Under the pieces are notes generated by a model. The model had not been told where the DNA came from, searched no databases, and saw nothing but the letters and a program-made list of their open reading frames with translations. 30,222 bases of DNA from Chloroflexota bacterium (GTDB taxonomy: Bacteria; Chloroflexota; Anaerolineae; UBA3071), in assembly GCA_014383605.1 (NCBI GenBank), contig JACNHM010000160.1, positions 1 to 30,222 on the forward strand. Reading direction: 5' to 3'. The translations under genes and the position numbers were made by a program. Of this stretch, positions 7,482 through 15,515 are shown in pieces (position 1 is the first letter of the stretch; every line of letters starts with the position of its first letter).

Positions 7482-7511
7482 CCGACGGCGCTCGAAGGGG
7501 AGCGTCGTCGG
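7482..7511 (+). promoter_or_regulatory. Strong intra-operon RNA hairpin upstream of the binding-protein gene
   Basis: A 12-bp stem, CCGACGGCGCTC (7482-7493) with GAGCGTCGTCGG (7500-7511), contains a single G-U pair and a six-base loop. No T-run follows, so it is not an ordinary terminator. It lies about 45 bases before the binding-protein start, where stem-loops often stabilise the mRNA segment or tune expression of this abundant subunit. Confidence 0.6.
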
Positions 7512-7557
7512 GATGTTGAAACAGTCGTGTCGTTCATTCCTTAAAGGAGGAAAACCA

Positions 7558-9438
7558 ATGAAAAGGCTAAGTACGCTACTGGTGCTCACCTTGGTGGCCA
7601 GTCTCTTGGCTGCCTGCCCGGCTCCCACGCCCCAGGTCATCGAGAAAGAGGTGGTGGTCGAGAAGCTGGTCGTGGAGACCGTCGTCGTGGAGAAGGAGGT
7701 GGTGGTCGAGAAGGAAGTGGTCGTCACCGCCACACCAACCGTCGGGGGCGTGTTCGCTGCCGCTTACCCCTACCCGATACCCCCGGTGGGTCACTTTAAC
7801 CCGTTCACGACCAACGCGATCATCATCGGCATCTACCGCTCGCTGTTCATCCCGCCGCTGGCCATGTACTACTGGGCCACCGACACCTGGATGCCGCTGC
7901 TGGCCACCGACTGGGAGGTTGACCCCGAGGCGGCCACGCTGACCGTCCACCTGCGCGAGGGCGTCAAGTGGAGCAACGGCGACGACTTCACCGCCGAGGA
8001 CGTGTGGACCACCTTCAACTGCCGTCGCCTGGCCAAGGGCACCGTCTGGCGGTTCCTGGACAGGATGGAGATCGTGGACGACCACACCATCGTCTTTCAC
8101 ATGTCCGAGCCCTCCTCCGTCGTCGAGCGCTACGTCATCCGCAACGAATACATCGTGGACCGCGCCACTTTTGGCGAGTGGGCCCAGAAGGTGCAGGATC
8201 TCGTAGACGCCGGCAAGGACGTGGACTCGGATGAGTGGAACGGTCTGCTGAAAGAGTTCAACGAGTACCGGCCCGACGGTTACAACGCCACCGGCCCGTA
8301 CAACATTGACGTGGACAGCATCAACGAGGCCCGCCTGACTCTGCTCAAGAACGAGACCTCCTGGCTGGCCGACGTCGTCAAGTTCGACAAGGTCTACAGC
8401 TACAACGGCGAGACGCCCACCATCACGCCGGTGGTCCTGGCCCAGCAGGTGGACTATGCCACCCACGGCTTCCCGCCGGCCACGGAGAAGGCCTTCAGGG
8501 ACGCCGGCATTCGCATCCTTCGCCCGCCCATCTTCTCCGGTCCGGCCCTCTACTTCAACCAAACCATCTATCCCTTCAACGTCACCGAGGTGCGCCAGGC
8601 CATCGCCTACGCCGTTGACCGCCACGAGAACGGCACCGTCTCCCTGGGCGAGTCCGGCAAGGAGCCCAAGTACATGGCCGGCTTCAGCGACAACATCGTC
8701 CCTATCTGGGTGGACGACCTTGACGCGCTCAACAAGTACGAGTTGGACCGCGACAAGGCCGCGGCGATGCTGGAGGCCCTGGGCTTCAGCAAGGGCGCTG
8801 ACGGCGTCTGGGTCACCGACACGGGCGAGAGGATGGAGTACGAGCTGACGGCCCCGGCCGAGTACGCCGACTGGTCGGCGGCCGCCGAGAACCTGGCCGA
8901 GCAGCTTACCGAGTTCGGCATCAAGACCGCCTTCCGCGGCGTCGAGTTCCGCCAGCACCCCATCGAGGTCAACGAGGGGAAGTTCGAACTGGCCATCCGC
9001 GGCTGGGGTGCCGGCGACCCGCACCCGCACTTCTCCTTCGTCCAGGACATGTATACCCACAACGGCGAGGCAGTCACAGGTGCGGCTTTGGCGGCCGAAC
9101 CTCAGTTGGGGACTCAGGGCCCAGGCATGAGCTTTACACTGGTGCAACCCAGCGACTGCTGCGGTGAGTTCGACTTCGAGCACAACATCGACAACATGAC
9201 CACGGGCCTGGATGCCGCAGCCCAGAAGGCGATGGTCGGCGAAACGGCCAAGGCCTACAACGAGCTGTTGCCCCAGATCCCGCTCTGGGAGCGCTACGGC
9301 AACAACCCGGCCATGGACGGCCTGCACACCTGCGGCTGGCTGCCAGATGACGACCCGATCTACAAGAACAGCCCCTACGCCGACTCTTTCACCGTCATGA
9401 TGATCCTGGACGGCACGCTCTATCCGTGCAACCAGTGA
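7558..9438 (+). CDS. Peptide ABC transporter solute-binding lipoprotein (SBP family 5)
   Basis: Extracytoplasmic binding component, about 626 residues from ATG 7558. That start has AAAGGAGG at 7544-7551; the in-frame ATG at 7513 lies upstream of it. A lipoprotein signal ends in LLAAC with the acylated Cys at residue 20. It is followed by a charged, repetitive linker (about residues 27-58, EKEVVVEK units) of the kind common in Chloroflexota lipoproteins. The mature domain shows family-5 features: VHLREGVKWSNGDDFTAEDVWTTF, a region of TGPYNIDVDSINEARLTLLKNETSW, VRQAIAYAVDRHENG and the late VEFRQHPIEVNEGKFELAIRGWG. The gene is last in the operon, unlike most such systems in which it comes first. 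A strong terminator-like hairpin follows. Confidence 0.92.
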   Translation: MKRLSTLLVLTLVASLLAACPAPTPQVIEKEVVVEKLVVETVVVEKEVVVEKEVVVTATPTVGGVFAAAYPYPIPPVGHFNPFTTNAIIIGIYRSLFIPPLAMYYWATDTWMPLLATDWEVDPEAATLTVHLREGVKWSNGDDFTAEDVWTTFNCRRLAKGTVWRFLDRMEIVDDHTIVFHMSEPSSVVERYVIRNEYIVDRATFGEWAQKVQDLVDAGKDVDSDEWNGLLKEFNEYRPDGYNATGPYNIDVDSINEARLTLLKNETSWLADVVKFDKVYSYNGETPTITPVVLAQQVDYATHGFPPATEKAFRDAGIRILRPPIFSGPALYFNQTIYPFNVTEVRQAIAYAVDRHENGTVSLGESGKEPKYMAGFSDNIVPIWVDDLDALNKYELDRDKAAAMLEALGFSKGADGVWVTDTGERMEYELTAPAEYADWSAAAENLAEQLTEFGIKTAFRGVEFRQHPIEVNEGKFELAIRGWGAGDPHPHFSFVQDMYTHNGEAVTGAALAAEPQLGTQGPGMSFTLVQPSDCCGEFDFEHNIDNMTTGLDAAAQKAMVGETAKAYNELLPQIPLWERYGNNPAMDGLHTCGWLPDDDPIYKNSPYADSFTVMMILDGTLYPCNQ

Positions 9439-9480
9439 TCCGCGTCTCGGCGTAGACCGAAACACCTATGCAGGGCAAGC

Positions 9481-9517
9481 GAGACTGCGAACTCCCGCCT
9501 TGGGGGTTCGCAGTCTC
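9481..9517 (+). terminator. Hairpin terminator of the peptide ABC operon
   Basis: A 16-bp stem (9481-9496 with 9502-9517, arms beginning GAGACTGCGAAC and ending GTTCGCAGTCTC) has one G-T wobble and a five-base loop. It lies 43 bases after the binding-protein stop. The trailing bases AACTTGTAG are not a T-run, so termination may be partial or factor-dependent. Confidence 0.7.
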
Positions 9518-9643
9518 AACTTGTAGCTTGATTGCTGCGCATCGCCCTGGCTGGCTGCCGTTGAGTCGCTGCGCATCGGCCGGGCGGTGGACGTGGCGAC
9601 GCACCAGCAAAGTCAAGCTGCAGGAAAAGACGAGGAGGCCCTC

Positions 9644-10396
9644 ATGAGTAATCGGATCATCTTTGAAGCCTGCATTGATTCCGTCGAGGCAGCCATTGCC
9701 GCGCAGGAAGGCGGTGCGGATCGCGTCGAGTTATGCGCCAATCTGCTGGAGGGAGGCACCACCCCCAGCGCGGGAACGATCCAACTGGCCCGCAAGAGCA
9801 TTGACATGGGCCTGAATGTCATGATCAGACCGCGCGGCGGCGATTTCTGCTACTCCGGCGTCGAGTTCGAAGTCATGAAGCTCAACGTCGAACTGGTCAA
9901 GAAGCTAGGGGCCGACGGCGTGGTCTTCGGTATCCTGAACGAAGATGGTTCGGTTGACAGAGAACGGACGGGCGAATTGGCTGAGCTGGCTCGTCCCTTG
10001 CGCGTCACATTTCACCGCGCCTTCGATATGTCGCGCCATCCCCACGAGGCGATGGAGGACCTCATCAAACTGGGAATTGACCGAATCCTGACCTCAGGTC
10101 AGGAGCTTTCAGCACTGGAAGGGCTGGACCTGATCGCCGACCTGGTGCAAGAAGCGGGTGACCGCATCATCATCATGCCTGGCGGGGGGATCACCGAACG
10201 AAACATCGGAAAGATAGCCGAGCAGAGTGGCGCCAAAGAGGTGCACGCCGCCGCCCCGATGAACGTGGAAAGCCGCATGAGGTACCGCAACGCTCGGTGC
10301 TTCATGGGTGGTGAGCTCAGGCCACCCGAGTTTTCGCTCACCGTGACCGATCCCCATCGAATCCGGGCCTTTGTGCGCGCTATGCAGCAGATGTGA
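9644..10396 (+). CDS. cutC: CutC-family TIM-barrel protein
   Basis: A 250-residue member of the CutC family, with FEACIDSVEAAIAAQEGGADRVELCANLLEGGTTPSAG at the N-terminus, MIRPRGGDFCYSG, VFGILNEDGSVD, VTFHRAFDM, DRILTSGQ and MPGGGI, all in the family's order. CutC was named for copper homeostasis in E. coli, but its biochemical role is disputed, and its repeated occurrence near sugar genes suggests metabolism instead. GAGGAGG at 9632-9638 marks ATG 9644; the in-frame GTG at 9587 would add 19 unconserved residues. It lies beyond the terminator hairpin, so it begins a new unit, although I cannot see a clear promoter. Confidence 0.88.
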   Translation: MSNRIIFEACIDSVEAAIAAQEGGADRVELCANLLEGGTTPSAGTIQLARKSIDMGLNVMIRPRGGDFCYSGVEFEVMKLNVELVKKLGADGVVFGILNEDGSVDRERTGELAELARPLRVTFHRAFDMSRHPHEAMEDLIKLGIDRILTSGQELSALEGLDLIADLVQEAGDRIIIMPGGGITERNIGKIAEQSGAKEVHAAAPMNVESRMRYRNARCFMGGELRPPEFSLTVTDPHRIRAFVRAMQQM

Positions 10397-10548
10397 CCTC
10401 GTTCCTTTTCCAGAATCGGCCAATTGTGGTAAGCTATGCTCCGCAGTACTTCCGTGGAATCAAGTCAAGGGCGATATTGGGAGTTGCACGAACTGCCGGA
10501 TGCGAACCATCACCTGGTGGCCGCCGATTGTGGGGCAAGGAGACTCGC

Positions 10549-11769
10549 GTGACCGTGCGAGAGCGTAAAGGCTGGGCAGCGTCAATGCTGACCCGAGGCC
10601 GGCCTGTTGTGCCACTGTTGGGTGTGCTCCTGCTAAGCGGTATCGTGATCGCCCCACAAGCGGCCTTCTTCCCAATCTTTGTGGAAGAGCAATTGGGGTA
10701 CGAGGAGGTTGTCGTTTCGACCATTATCTCGATCGGCCAATTCATGGGCATGATCGCCGCTGTAATCGGAGGGGCGCTGTGCGATACGCTGGGACGCAAG
10801 TGGACGCTCATACTGGGGCTGTTCGGCTTTGTCTTAGGCAGCCTGATCTATCTGACTCGTGCGCCCTGGCTGGTCGTCTTGCTCCGGGCCTTCGCTGGCA
10901 TGGGATTGGGCTTCCACACCCTGGGAGGGATGAGCTATCTGATTGACGCCGCTGGCCCGGAGCGCTTGGGCATGTTCTCGGCTCTTTACAATTGGGGCTT
11001 CACCCTTGGCGGAGCGTTGAGCAGTCCTGTTGCAGGCGTCATTCTGGACAAGTGGGGATTTGGCCCCTTGGGCTTGGTTCTATTCGTGGTTTCGCTGGCA
11101 ACGATGTTGGTGGCAGTGACCTTCTTGCCACGCCTGCAACGGAAATCCGAAACAGTACCCTCCTGGAGCGAATCGCTGCTCGGCTACCGCGAGATCCTGC
11201 GCCGCCCGGTGATCGCTATCCTGGGCCTCCTGCGCTTCCTGCCCACTTGCTACTACGGTATGGCGTCTGTGTTGAACCCCTTGCTCATAAATCGGCTAGC
11301 GGGGAGCAAGACCGCTGTAGCGCTCTACACCACGCTCAGCTTCATGTTGGCTACGCTGGCCCAGGCGCTGATCGGACGGGCTGCTGACCGCTGGGGCCGC
11401 CGCTGGCCGACGCTGGCGGGCTTTGGTGTGCTGATCATCTCTATCGTCGGCCAGGCGAGCTTTTCCACCCACCTCTGGAGTTTCTACGTCTTTGGCGTAT
11501 TGGGGATCTGCGCAGCATGGTCACTGGCCACACTGCTGCCCTGCCTGGTCTCCGACGCAACGAAAGAAGAGGAGCGCGGCCGTGTGCTGGGCACGCTGCA
11601 TCTGCTGTGGAGCCTGGCCATGATCGTTGGTTCCATGATCGGTGGGGCGCTGGTGGAGATCGCGGTCGGCCTGCCGTTCTTCGTTACGGCAGTATTGAAC
11701 CTGGTAGCTATCGGTCTGGCGGTCGTCTTCTTCCGCCTGGTCACATGGCAAGAGAAGCACCCTGCTTGA
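10549..11769 (+). CDS. Major facilitator superfamily transporter
   Basis: Inner-membrane carrier with about 12 hydrophobic segments, 406 residues. The family's loop 2-3 motif is present as GGALCDTLGRKWTLI, and its second-half copy as GRAADRWGRRWPTL; a conserved Arg-rich stretch (LLRAFAGMGLGF) marks the fourth segment. I place the start at GTG 10549, where AGGAG at 10538-10542 is well spaced; an ORF extends upstream to 10393 but its first 52 residues are not membrane-like and resemble translated spacer. The substrate is unknown. Position beside hexosaminidase and peptidoglycan-recycling genes hints at an amino sugar or muropeptide, but this is inference. Confidence 0.85.
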   Translation: MTVRERKGWAASMLTRGRPVVPLLGVLLLSGIVIAPQAAFFPIFVEEQLGYEEVVVSTIISIGQFMGMIAAVIGGALCDTLGRKWTLILGLFGFVLGSLIYLTRAPWLVVLLRAFAGMGLGFHTLGGMSYLIDAAGPERLGMFSALYNWGFTLGGALSSPVAGVILDKWGFGPLGLVLFVVSLATMLVAVTFLPRLQRKSETVPSWSESLLGYREILRRPVIAILGLLRFLPTCYYGMASVLNPLLINRLAGSKTAVALYTTLSFMLATLAQALIGRAADRWGRRWPTLAGFGVLIISIVGQASFSTHLWSFYVFGVLGICAAWSLATLLPCLVSDATKEEERGRVLGTLHLLWSLAMIVGSMIGGALVEIAVGLPFFVTAVLNLVAIGLAVVFFRLVTWQEKHPA

Positions 11770-11802
11770 GTTGCATCGAACTATCACACCGGACAAGACA
11801 AG

Positions 11803-11834
11803 ACCCGACAGGTTCTTATGAAAACCCGTCAGGT
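11803..11834 (+). repeat. Two direct 11-bp repeats upstream of the hexosaminidase gene
   Basis: ACCCGACAGGT (11803-11813) and ACCCGTCAGGT (11824-11834) differ at one position, with starts 21 bases apart, close to two helical turns. They lie in the 97-base gap before the GH20-like gene and could be tandem operator half-sites. The rest of that gap shows no clear promoter. Confidence 0.4.
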
Positions 11835-11866
11835 GTCTAGATCATCGAACATCCAAGGAGATCCAA

Positions 11867-13936
11867 ATGGCTCACTGTCTACTTCCTCAGCCAAAAGAGG
11901 TGTCGCCGCTCGACGGCACGCTCTCCCTCACGGCTGACACGTGCATTCTCATCCACGCCGCTGCTGGCGACGATACCTTCTTCGCCGCGCGCCAACTTCA
12001 GCACGAAATCGGTCAGGCAACCTACATGGGGTTGCCCATCATCAAGGCCTACACGCCGCCGCAGACGGAGAATGTCATTCTATTGGTCTGCGGGACCGAG
12101 CAAGCTACTGCTTTTGGTCTCGAACCGACTACCGTCAATGCTCCGGAAGCTGTAGCTGAACAGGCCTATGCCTTGATCGTCGAGCAAGGCCGCGCTATCC
12201 TCTACGCCGACACATCCACCGGACTGTTTTACGCTGTCCAAACGCTGCGCCAACTGGTGCGGCTGCAGGGCCACACGCTGCCCGCGCTAGCCGTCCGCGA
12301 CTGGCCGACGCTGCCCTATCGCGGTCTGATGCTCGACATCTCGCGGCGCAAGGTGCCCACGCTGGCGACGCTCATGCAACTGGCCGAGGAGCTCAGTCAC
12401 TTCAAGCTCAACGTGCTGCAACTCTACACCGAGCACACCTTCCAGTTCCCCCGCCACCCCAAGATCGGCGCCGGCTGCGGCTCGCTCACAAGCGAAGACA
12501 TCGTGACCTTGGACGAGCATTGCCGCCGCCATCACGTCGAGTTGATGCCCAACCTGCAATCCTTCGGCCATTTCCGCAACGCGCTGGCCTTGCCGCAATA
12601 CCAGCACCTGGCCGAGACGGGGCTGCTGTGGACGCTCAGCCCGGCCTTCGAGGAAAGCTATGCCTTGCTCGACGACTTGTATGGCGATACGCTGCCCTCA
12701 TTCACTTCCACCACCTTCAACGTGGACTGCGACGAGACCTGGGACCTGGGCCGGGGGGCCAGCAAAGCTATGACCGACGAAATCGGCGTGGGAAGGGTCT
12801 ACCTCAATCACATCCTGCGGGTGCGCGAGCTGGCCGCCCGCTACGGACGGCGTATCCAGGTCTGGGGCGACATTTTGCTTAACTACCCGGAACTCATCGG
12901 CGAGGTGCCCGCCGACGTCACCCTGCTCGATTGGCACTACGATCCCGCCGACGAATACCCTACGGTCAAGGCTTTCGCCGAGGCCGGGCGGCAGTTCTGG
13001 GTTTGCCCAGGCGTCGGCTCCTGGAACAGCATCTTCCCACGACTTTACGGAGCCAACGTCAACATCCGCAACTTTGTGCGCGACGGCGTGGCTGCCGGCG
13101 CCGAGGGGGTGCTCAACACCGACTGGGGTGACTATGGCCATTACCAGCACCTGGGCCTGAGCTGGCACGGCTACGTCTTCGGTGCGACGCAAGGTTGGAC
13201 CGGCGGCACCACGAGCGACGAGGACTTTGACGCCGCCTTTGGCCCGCTCTTCTTTGACTTGGATCACGAAGTCATCATGGGCGCGCTCCATCAACTGGCT
13301 CGCACCAACGACCTGCCAGGCATCCACCACCGCAACCGCTCTCACACTGTCCTTGCTCTGTTCGACGAGCCCCTGGTTGGAGAGACCGTTAGCGGCGAGA
13401 ACACGCTGCCTGCCGAGACGCTGACTGAGATGTGCTCGCTGGCCGAAGAGGCCGCTGCTACCTTCGATGCCTTGGCCCTTGGCCACCCCCGCGAACTGAC
13501 GCTGCACGAGATGGCCTCAGCCGCCCGGCTCACCGCCTACGCCGCCCGCAAGGTTACGCTTTCGCAAGAGATCCGTGCCAGCTTGCGCGAGATCGCGGCA
13601 CAACCTGAGCCAGTCGAAGCCAACGCCCGGCGGCTCTACGAGCACATCCTGGCCCTCAAGGCTCTGGATGCCGAGTTGGAGGAACTGCGCGCCGAGTTCG
13701 AAGTTCTGTGGCTGGCCCGCGCCCGCCGCAGCGAGATGCACGTCGCCCTGGGCTACTACGCCGGCCTGCGGGCTCGCTATCGGGCGGCCATCAACTGGCT
13801 GGAGCAACAGCTCCAGGCCCTGCTGCAAGGTCAGCCTGTGGACGCTGACCTGGCCACCTACGACGCCGGAGACTACGCCGTTCTCTGGCAAGAGGCGGTA
13901 CGGCTCCTCAAGCAAATGGGAGTGTTGGAGAGCTGA
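11867..13936 (+). CDS. GH20-like beta-N-acetylhexosaminidase, cytosolic
   Basis: Probable glycosidase of 689 residues acting on terminal GlcNAc or GalNAc. Residues 1-135 resemble the GH20 accessory domain 2 (including LLVCGTEQA and GLFYAVQTLRQLV). The catalytic barrel starts at about residue 145 (RDWPTLPYRGLMLDISRRKVP, then LAEELSHFKLNVLQLYTEHTF). The Asp-Glu catalytic pair of the substrate-assisted mechanism is D289-E290 within FNVDCDETWDLG, although the usual H-x-G-G before it is replaced by NVDC. LLDWHYDP and WVCPGVGSWN follow, and the last 170 residues are helical. There is no signal peptide, so it acts in the cytoplasm on imported fragments. AAGGAG precedes ATG 11867. Alternative: a divergent GH20-related clan member with different specificity. 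Confidence 0.8.
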   Translation: MAHCLLPQPKEVSPLDGTLSLTADTCILIHAAAGDDTFFAARQLQHEIGQATYMGLPIIKAYTPPQTENVILLVCGTEQATAFGLEPTTVNAPEAVAEQAYALIVEQGRAILYADTSTGLFYAVQTLRQLVRLQGHTLPALAVRDWPTLPYRGLMLDISRRKVPTLATLMQLAEELSHFKLNVLQLYTEHTFQFPRHPKIGAGCGSLTSEDIVTLDEHCRRHHVELMPNLQSFGHFRNALALPQYQHLAETGLLWTLSPAFEESYALLDDLYGDTLPSFTSTTFNVDCDETWDLGRGASKAMTDEIGVGRVYLNHILRVRELAARYGRRIQVWGDILLNYPELIGEVPADVTLLDWHYDPADEYPTVKAFAEAGRQFWVCPGVGSWNSIFPRLYGANVNIRNFVRDGVAAGAEGVLNTDWGDYGHYQHLGLSWHGYVFGATQGWTGGTTSDEDFDAAFGPLFFDLDHEVIMGALHQLARTNDLPGIHHRNRSHTVLALFDEPLVGETVSGENTLPAETLTEMCSLAEEAAATFDALALGHPRELTLHEMASAARLTAYAARKVTLSQEIRASLREIAAQPEPVEANARRLYEHILALKALDAELEELRAEFEVLWLARARRSEMHVALGYYAGLRARYRAAINWLEQQLQALLQGQPVDADLATYDAGDYAVLWQEAVRLLKQMGVLES

Positions 13937-13948
13937 TCCCGAAAAGCT

Positions 13949-13974
13949 GGCGGTGAACTGTCAAGTCCACCGCC
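13949..13974 (+). promoter_or_regulatory. Hairpin in the gap between the hexosaminidase and M81 genes
   Basis: GGCGGTG (13949-13955) pairs with CACCGCC (13968-13974), with an inner ACT/AGT extension. It is 12 bases after the hexosaminidase stop, with no T-run. It may separate the two genes' mRNA segments; a weak factor-dependent terminator is possible. Confidence 0.4.
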
Positions 13975-14011
13975 TCCTGGTCCCCGATCACGGAGACCTG
14001 ATCACCGGACT

Positions 14012-15451
14012 ATGCGCATTGCCATCGGCGCCATCGCTACAGAGAGTTGTACCTTTTCGCCCCTGCCCACGCGCAGGACAGACTTCGCGACTGCGCGAGG
14101 CGACGAACTGCTGCAACGGTATCCCTTCCTGTCACAGTTCGAAGCCGAGTTCATTCCTACGCTGGGCGCGTGGGCCATGCCTGGCGGTGTGGTCGAACCC
14201 GACGCGTACCAGGAATTCAAGTTCGACTTTCTCCAGGCCCTGCGTCAGGCTGGCCCGCTCGATGGGCTCTACCTGGAGCTGCATGGGGCTATGTACGTAA
14301 GGGGCCTGGACGACGCCGAGGGGGATTGGGTCACCGCGGCACGCCGGGTGGTGGGACCCGATTGTCTCATATCGGTCAGCCTGGATCTCCACGGCAACGT
14401 GACGCAACAGTTGGTGGATCAGGCGGATATCCTGACCGCCTTTCGCACTGCGCCGCATCGTGATTATCTGGAAACCCGTGAGAGAGCCTGCGTCCTGCTG
14501 GTGCGGAGCCTCAAAGAAGGACTGCAACCACAGTCGGTCTGGATACGGGTGCCGGTGATCCTACCAGGCGAGCGGACGAGCACGGACGTGGAACCGGCGG
14601 CCAGCCTCTACACGCAACTGGAGGAGGTGGATCGGCTGCCTGGCATTCTGACCGGTTCGATCATGGTGGGCTACGTCTGGGCCGACGATCCGCACGCTTC
14701 GGCCAGTGTGATCGTTACGGGAACGGACCGTGCTCTCGCCCAGCAGCAGGCAGCGCGCCTGGCTCAGCGGTACTGGGATGTACGCGGGGAGTTCGGTTTC
14801 GGCGTTGAGGCTGCTTCGATTGACGAGTGCATCCGGTTGGCCCTGGAGGCCCCAGAATTCACCGTGTTCGTCAGTGATGCGGGTGACAACCCCACCGGTG
14901 GTGGCGTCGGCGATGTGCCGGTCTTTCTGGAGCGGTTGTTGGCCCACGAGGTGCCGGACGCGGTCGTGGCCAGCATCGTGGACCCCGCTGCCGTGGCCGC
15001 CTGCCGGGCCGCTGGCCTGGGAGCTGAGGTCAACGTCTCGTTGGGAGGGAAACTGGATCCGTTTCACGGCTCGCCTTTGCCCGTGAAGGGGCGAGTGGTC
15101 CATCTGGCTCCGCAAGGGCTGCGCGGCTCGACTGGCTTCGCCGAAATCGGCGGCGACCAGGCGGTGCTGCAAGTGAGGGGAGTGCAGGTGATCGTCACGG
15201 AGCGGCGCAAGTCTTTTCGCCGCCTGGACGATTTTCGGCAGGCGGGGATCAATCCCTTGGCGCACAAGATCATCGTGGTCAAAATGGGATACCTGGTTCC
15301 CGATTTGCAGCAAGCGGCGCCGCGGGCCTTGCTGGCACTGAGCCCCGGCGCGGTGGATCAGGCCATCGAGCGCTTGCCGTATCGGCGCATCCGGAGGCCG
15401 ATCTATCCGCTGGATCCTGACATGAAGTGGCAGGTGCCTGGTTTCTCGTGA
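14012..15451 (+). CDS. M81 family (MlrC-type) metallopeptidase
   Basis: Predicted zinc metallo-hydrolase of the microcystinase C (MlrC, peptidase family M81) group, 479 residues. Visible landmarks are the N-terminal MRIAIGAIATESCTFSP (family ETNTF-like region), YLELHGAM, SVSLDLHGNVT, the invariant-looking VFVSDAGDNPTGGGVGD in the central region, and the C-terminal IIVVKMGYLVPDLQ. MlrC hydrolyses linearised microcystin; most family members have unknown substrates and are often found with amino-acid or sugar import genes. In this setting it may cleave a peptide or amide from imported cell-wall fragments, an inference only. The start has a weak ribosome site, so expression may depend on coupling to the upstream gene. 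Confidence 0.85.
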   Translation: MRIAIGAIATESCTFSPLPTRRTDFATARGDELLQRYPFLSQFEAEFIPTLGAWAMPGGVVEPDAYQEFKFDFLQALRQAGPLDGLYLELHGAMYVRGLDDAEGDWVTAARRVVGPDCLISVSLDLHGNVTQQLVDQADILTAFRTAPHRDYLETRERACVLLVRSLKEGLQPQSVWIRVPVILPGERTSTDVEPAASLYTQLEEVDRLPGILTGSIMVGYVWADDPHASASVIVTGTDRALAQQQAARLAQRYWDVRGEFGFGVEAASIDECIRLALEAPEFTVFVSDAGDNPTGGGVGDVPVFLERLLAHEVPDAVVASIVDPAAVAACRAAGLGAEVNVSLGGKLDPFHGSPLPVKGRVVHLAPQGLRGSTGFAEIGGDQAVLQVRGVQVIVTERRKSFRRLDDFRQAGINPLAHKIIVVKMGYLVPDLQQAAPRALLALSPGAVDQAIERLPYRRIRRPIYPLDPDMKWQVPGFS

Positions 15452-15515
15452 GCAGGGAATACTTCCTCTCCCTCCGAGGGGTACGAACGAGTTTGTTCAA
15501 TCAAGAGGAGAACAG

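Noticed and set aside
7401..7733. Minus-strand frame with a Ser/Thr-rich repeat
   Set aside because: The repeat is simply the reverse complement of the EKEVVVEK linker codons.
7576..9465. 629-codon minus-strand open frame
   Set aside because: Antisense to the binding-protein gene, which has a lipobox and clear family motifs.
10412..10440. TATGCT as a -10 box before the MFS gene
   Set aside because: No acceptable -35 hexamer 16-18 bases upstream.
10393..10548. N-terminal extension of the MFS gene
   Set aside because: No membrane character, no ribosome site for that start, whereas GTG 10549 has AGGAG upstream.
15485..15498. GAAC-n6-GTTC inverted repeat before the Gfo/Idh/MocA gene
   Set aside because: Only four paired bases on each side; too weak to call an operator.
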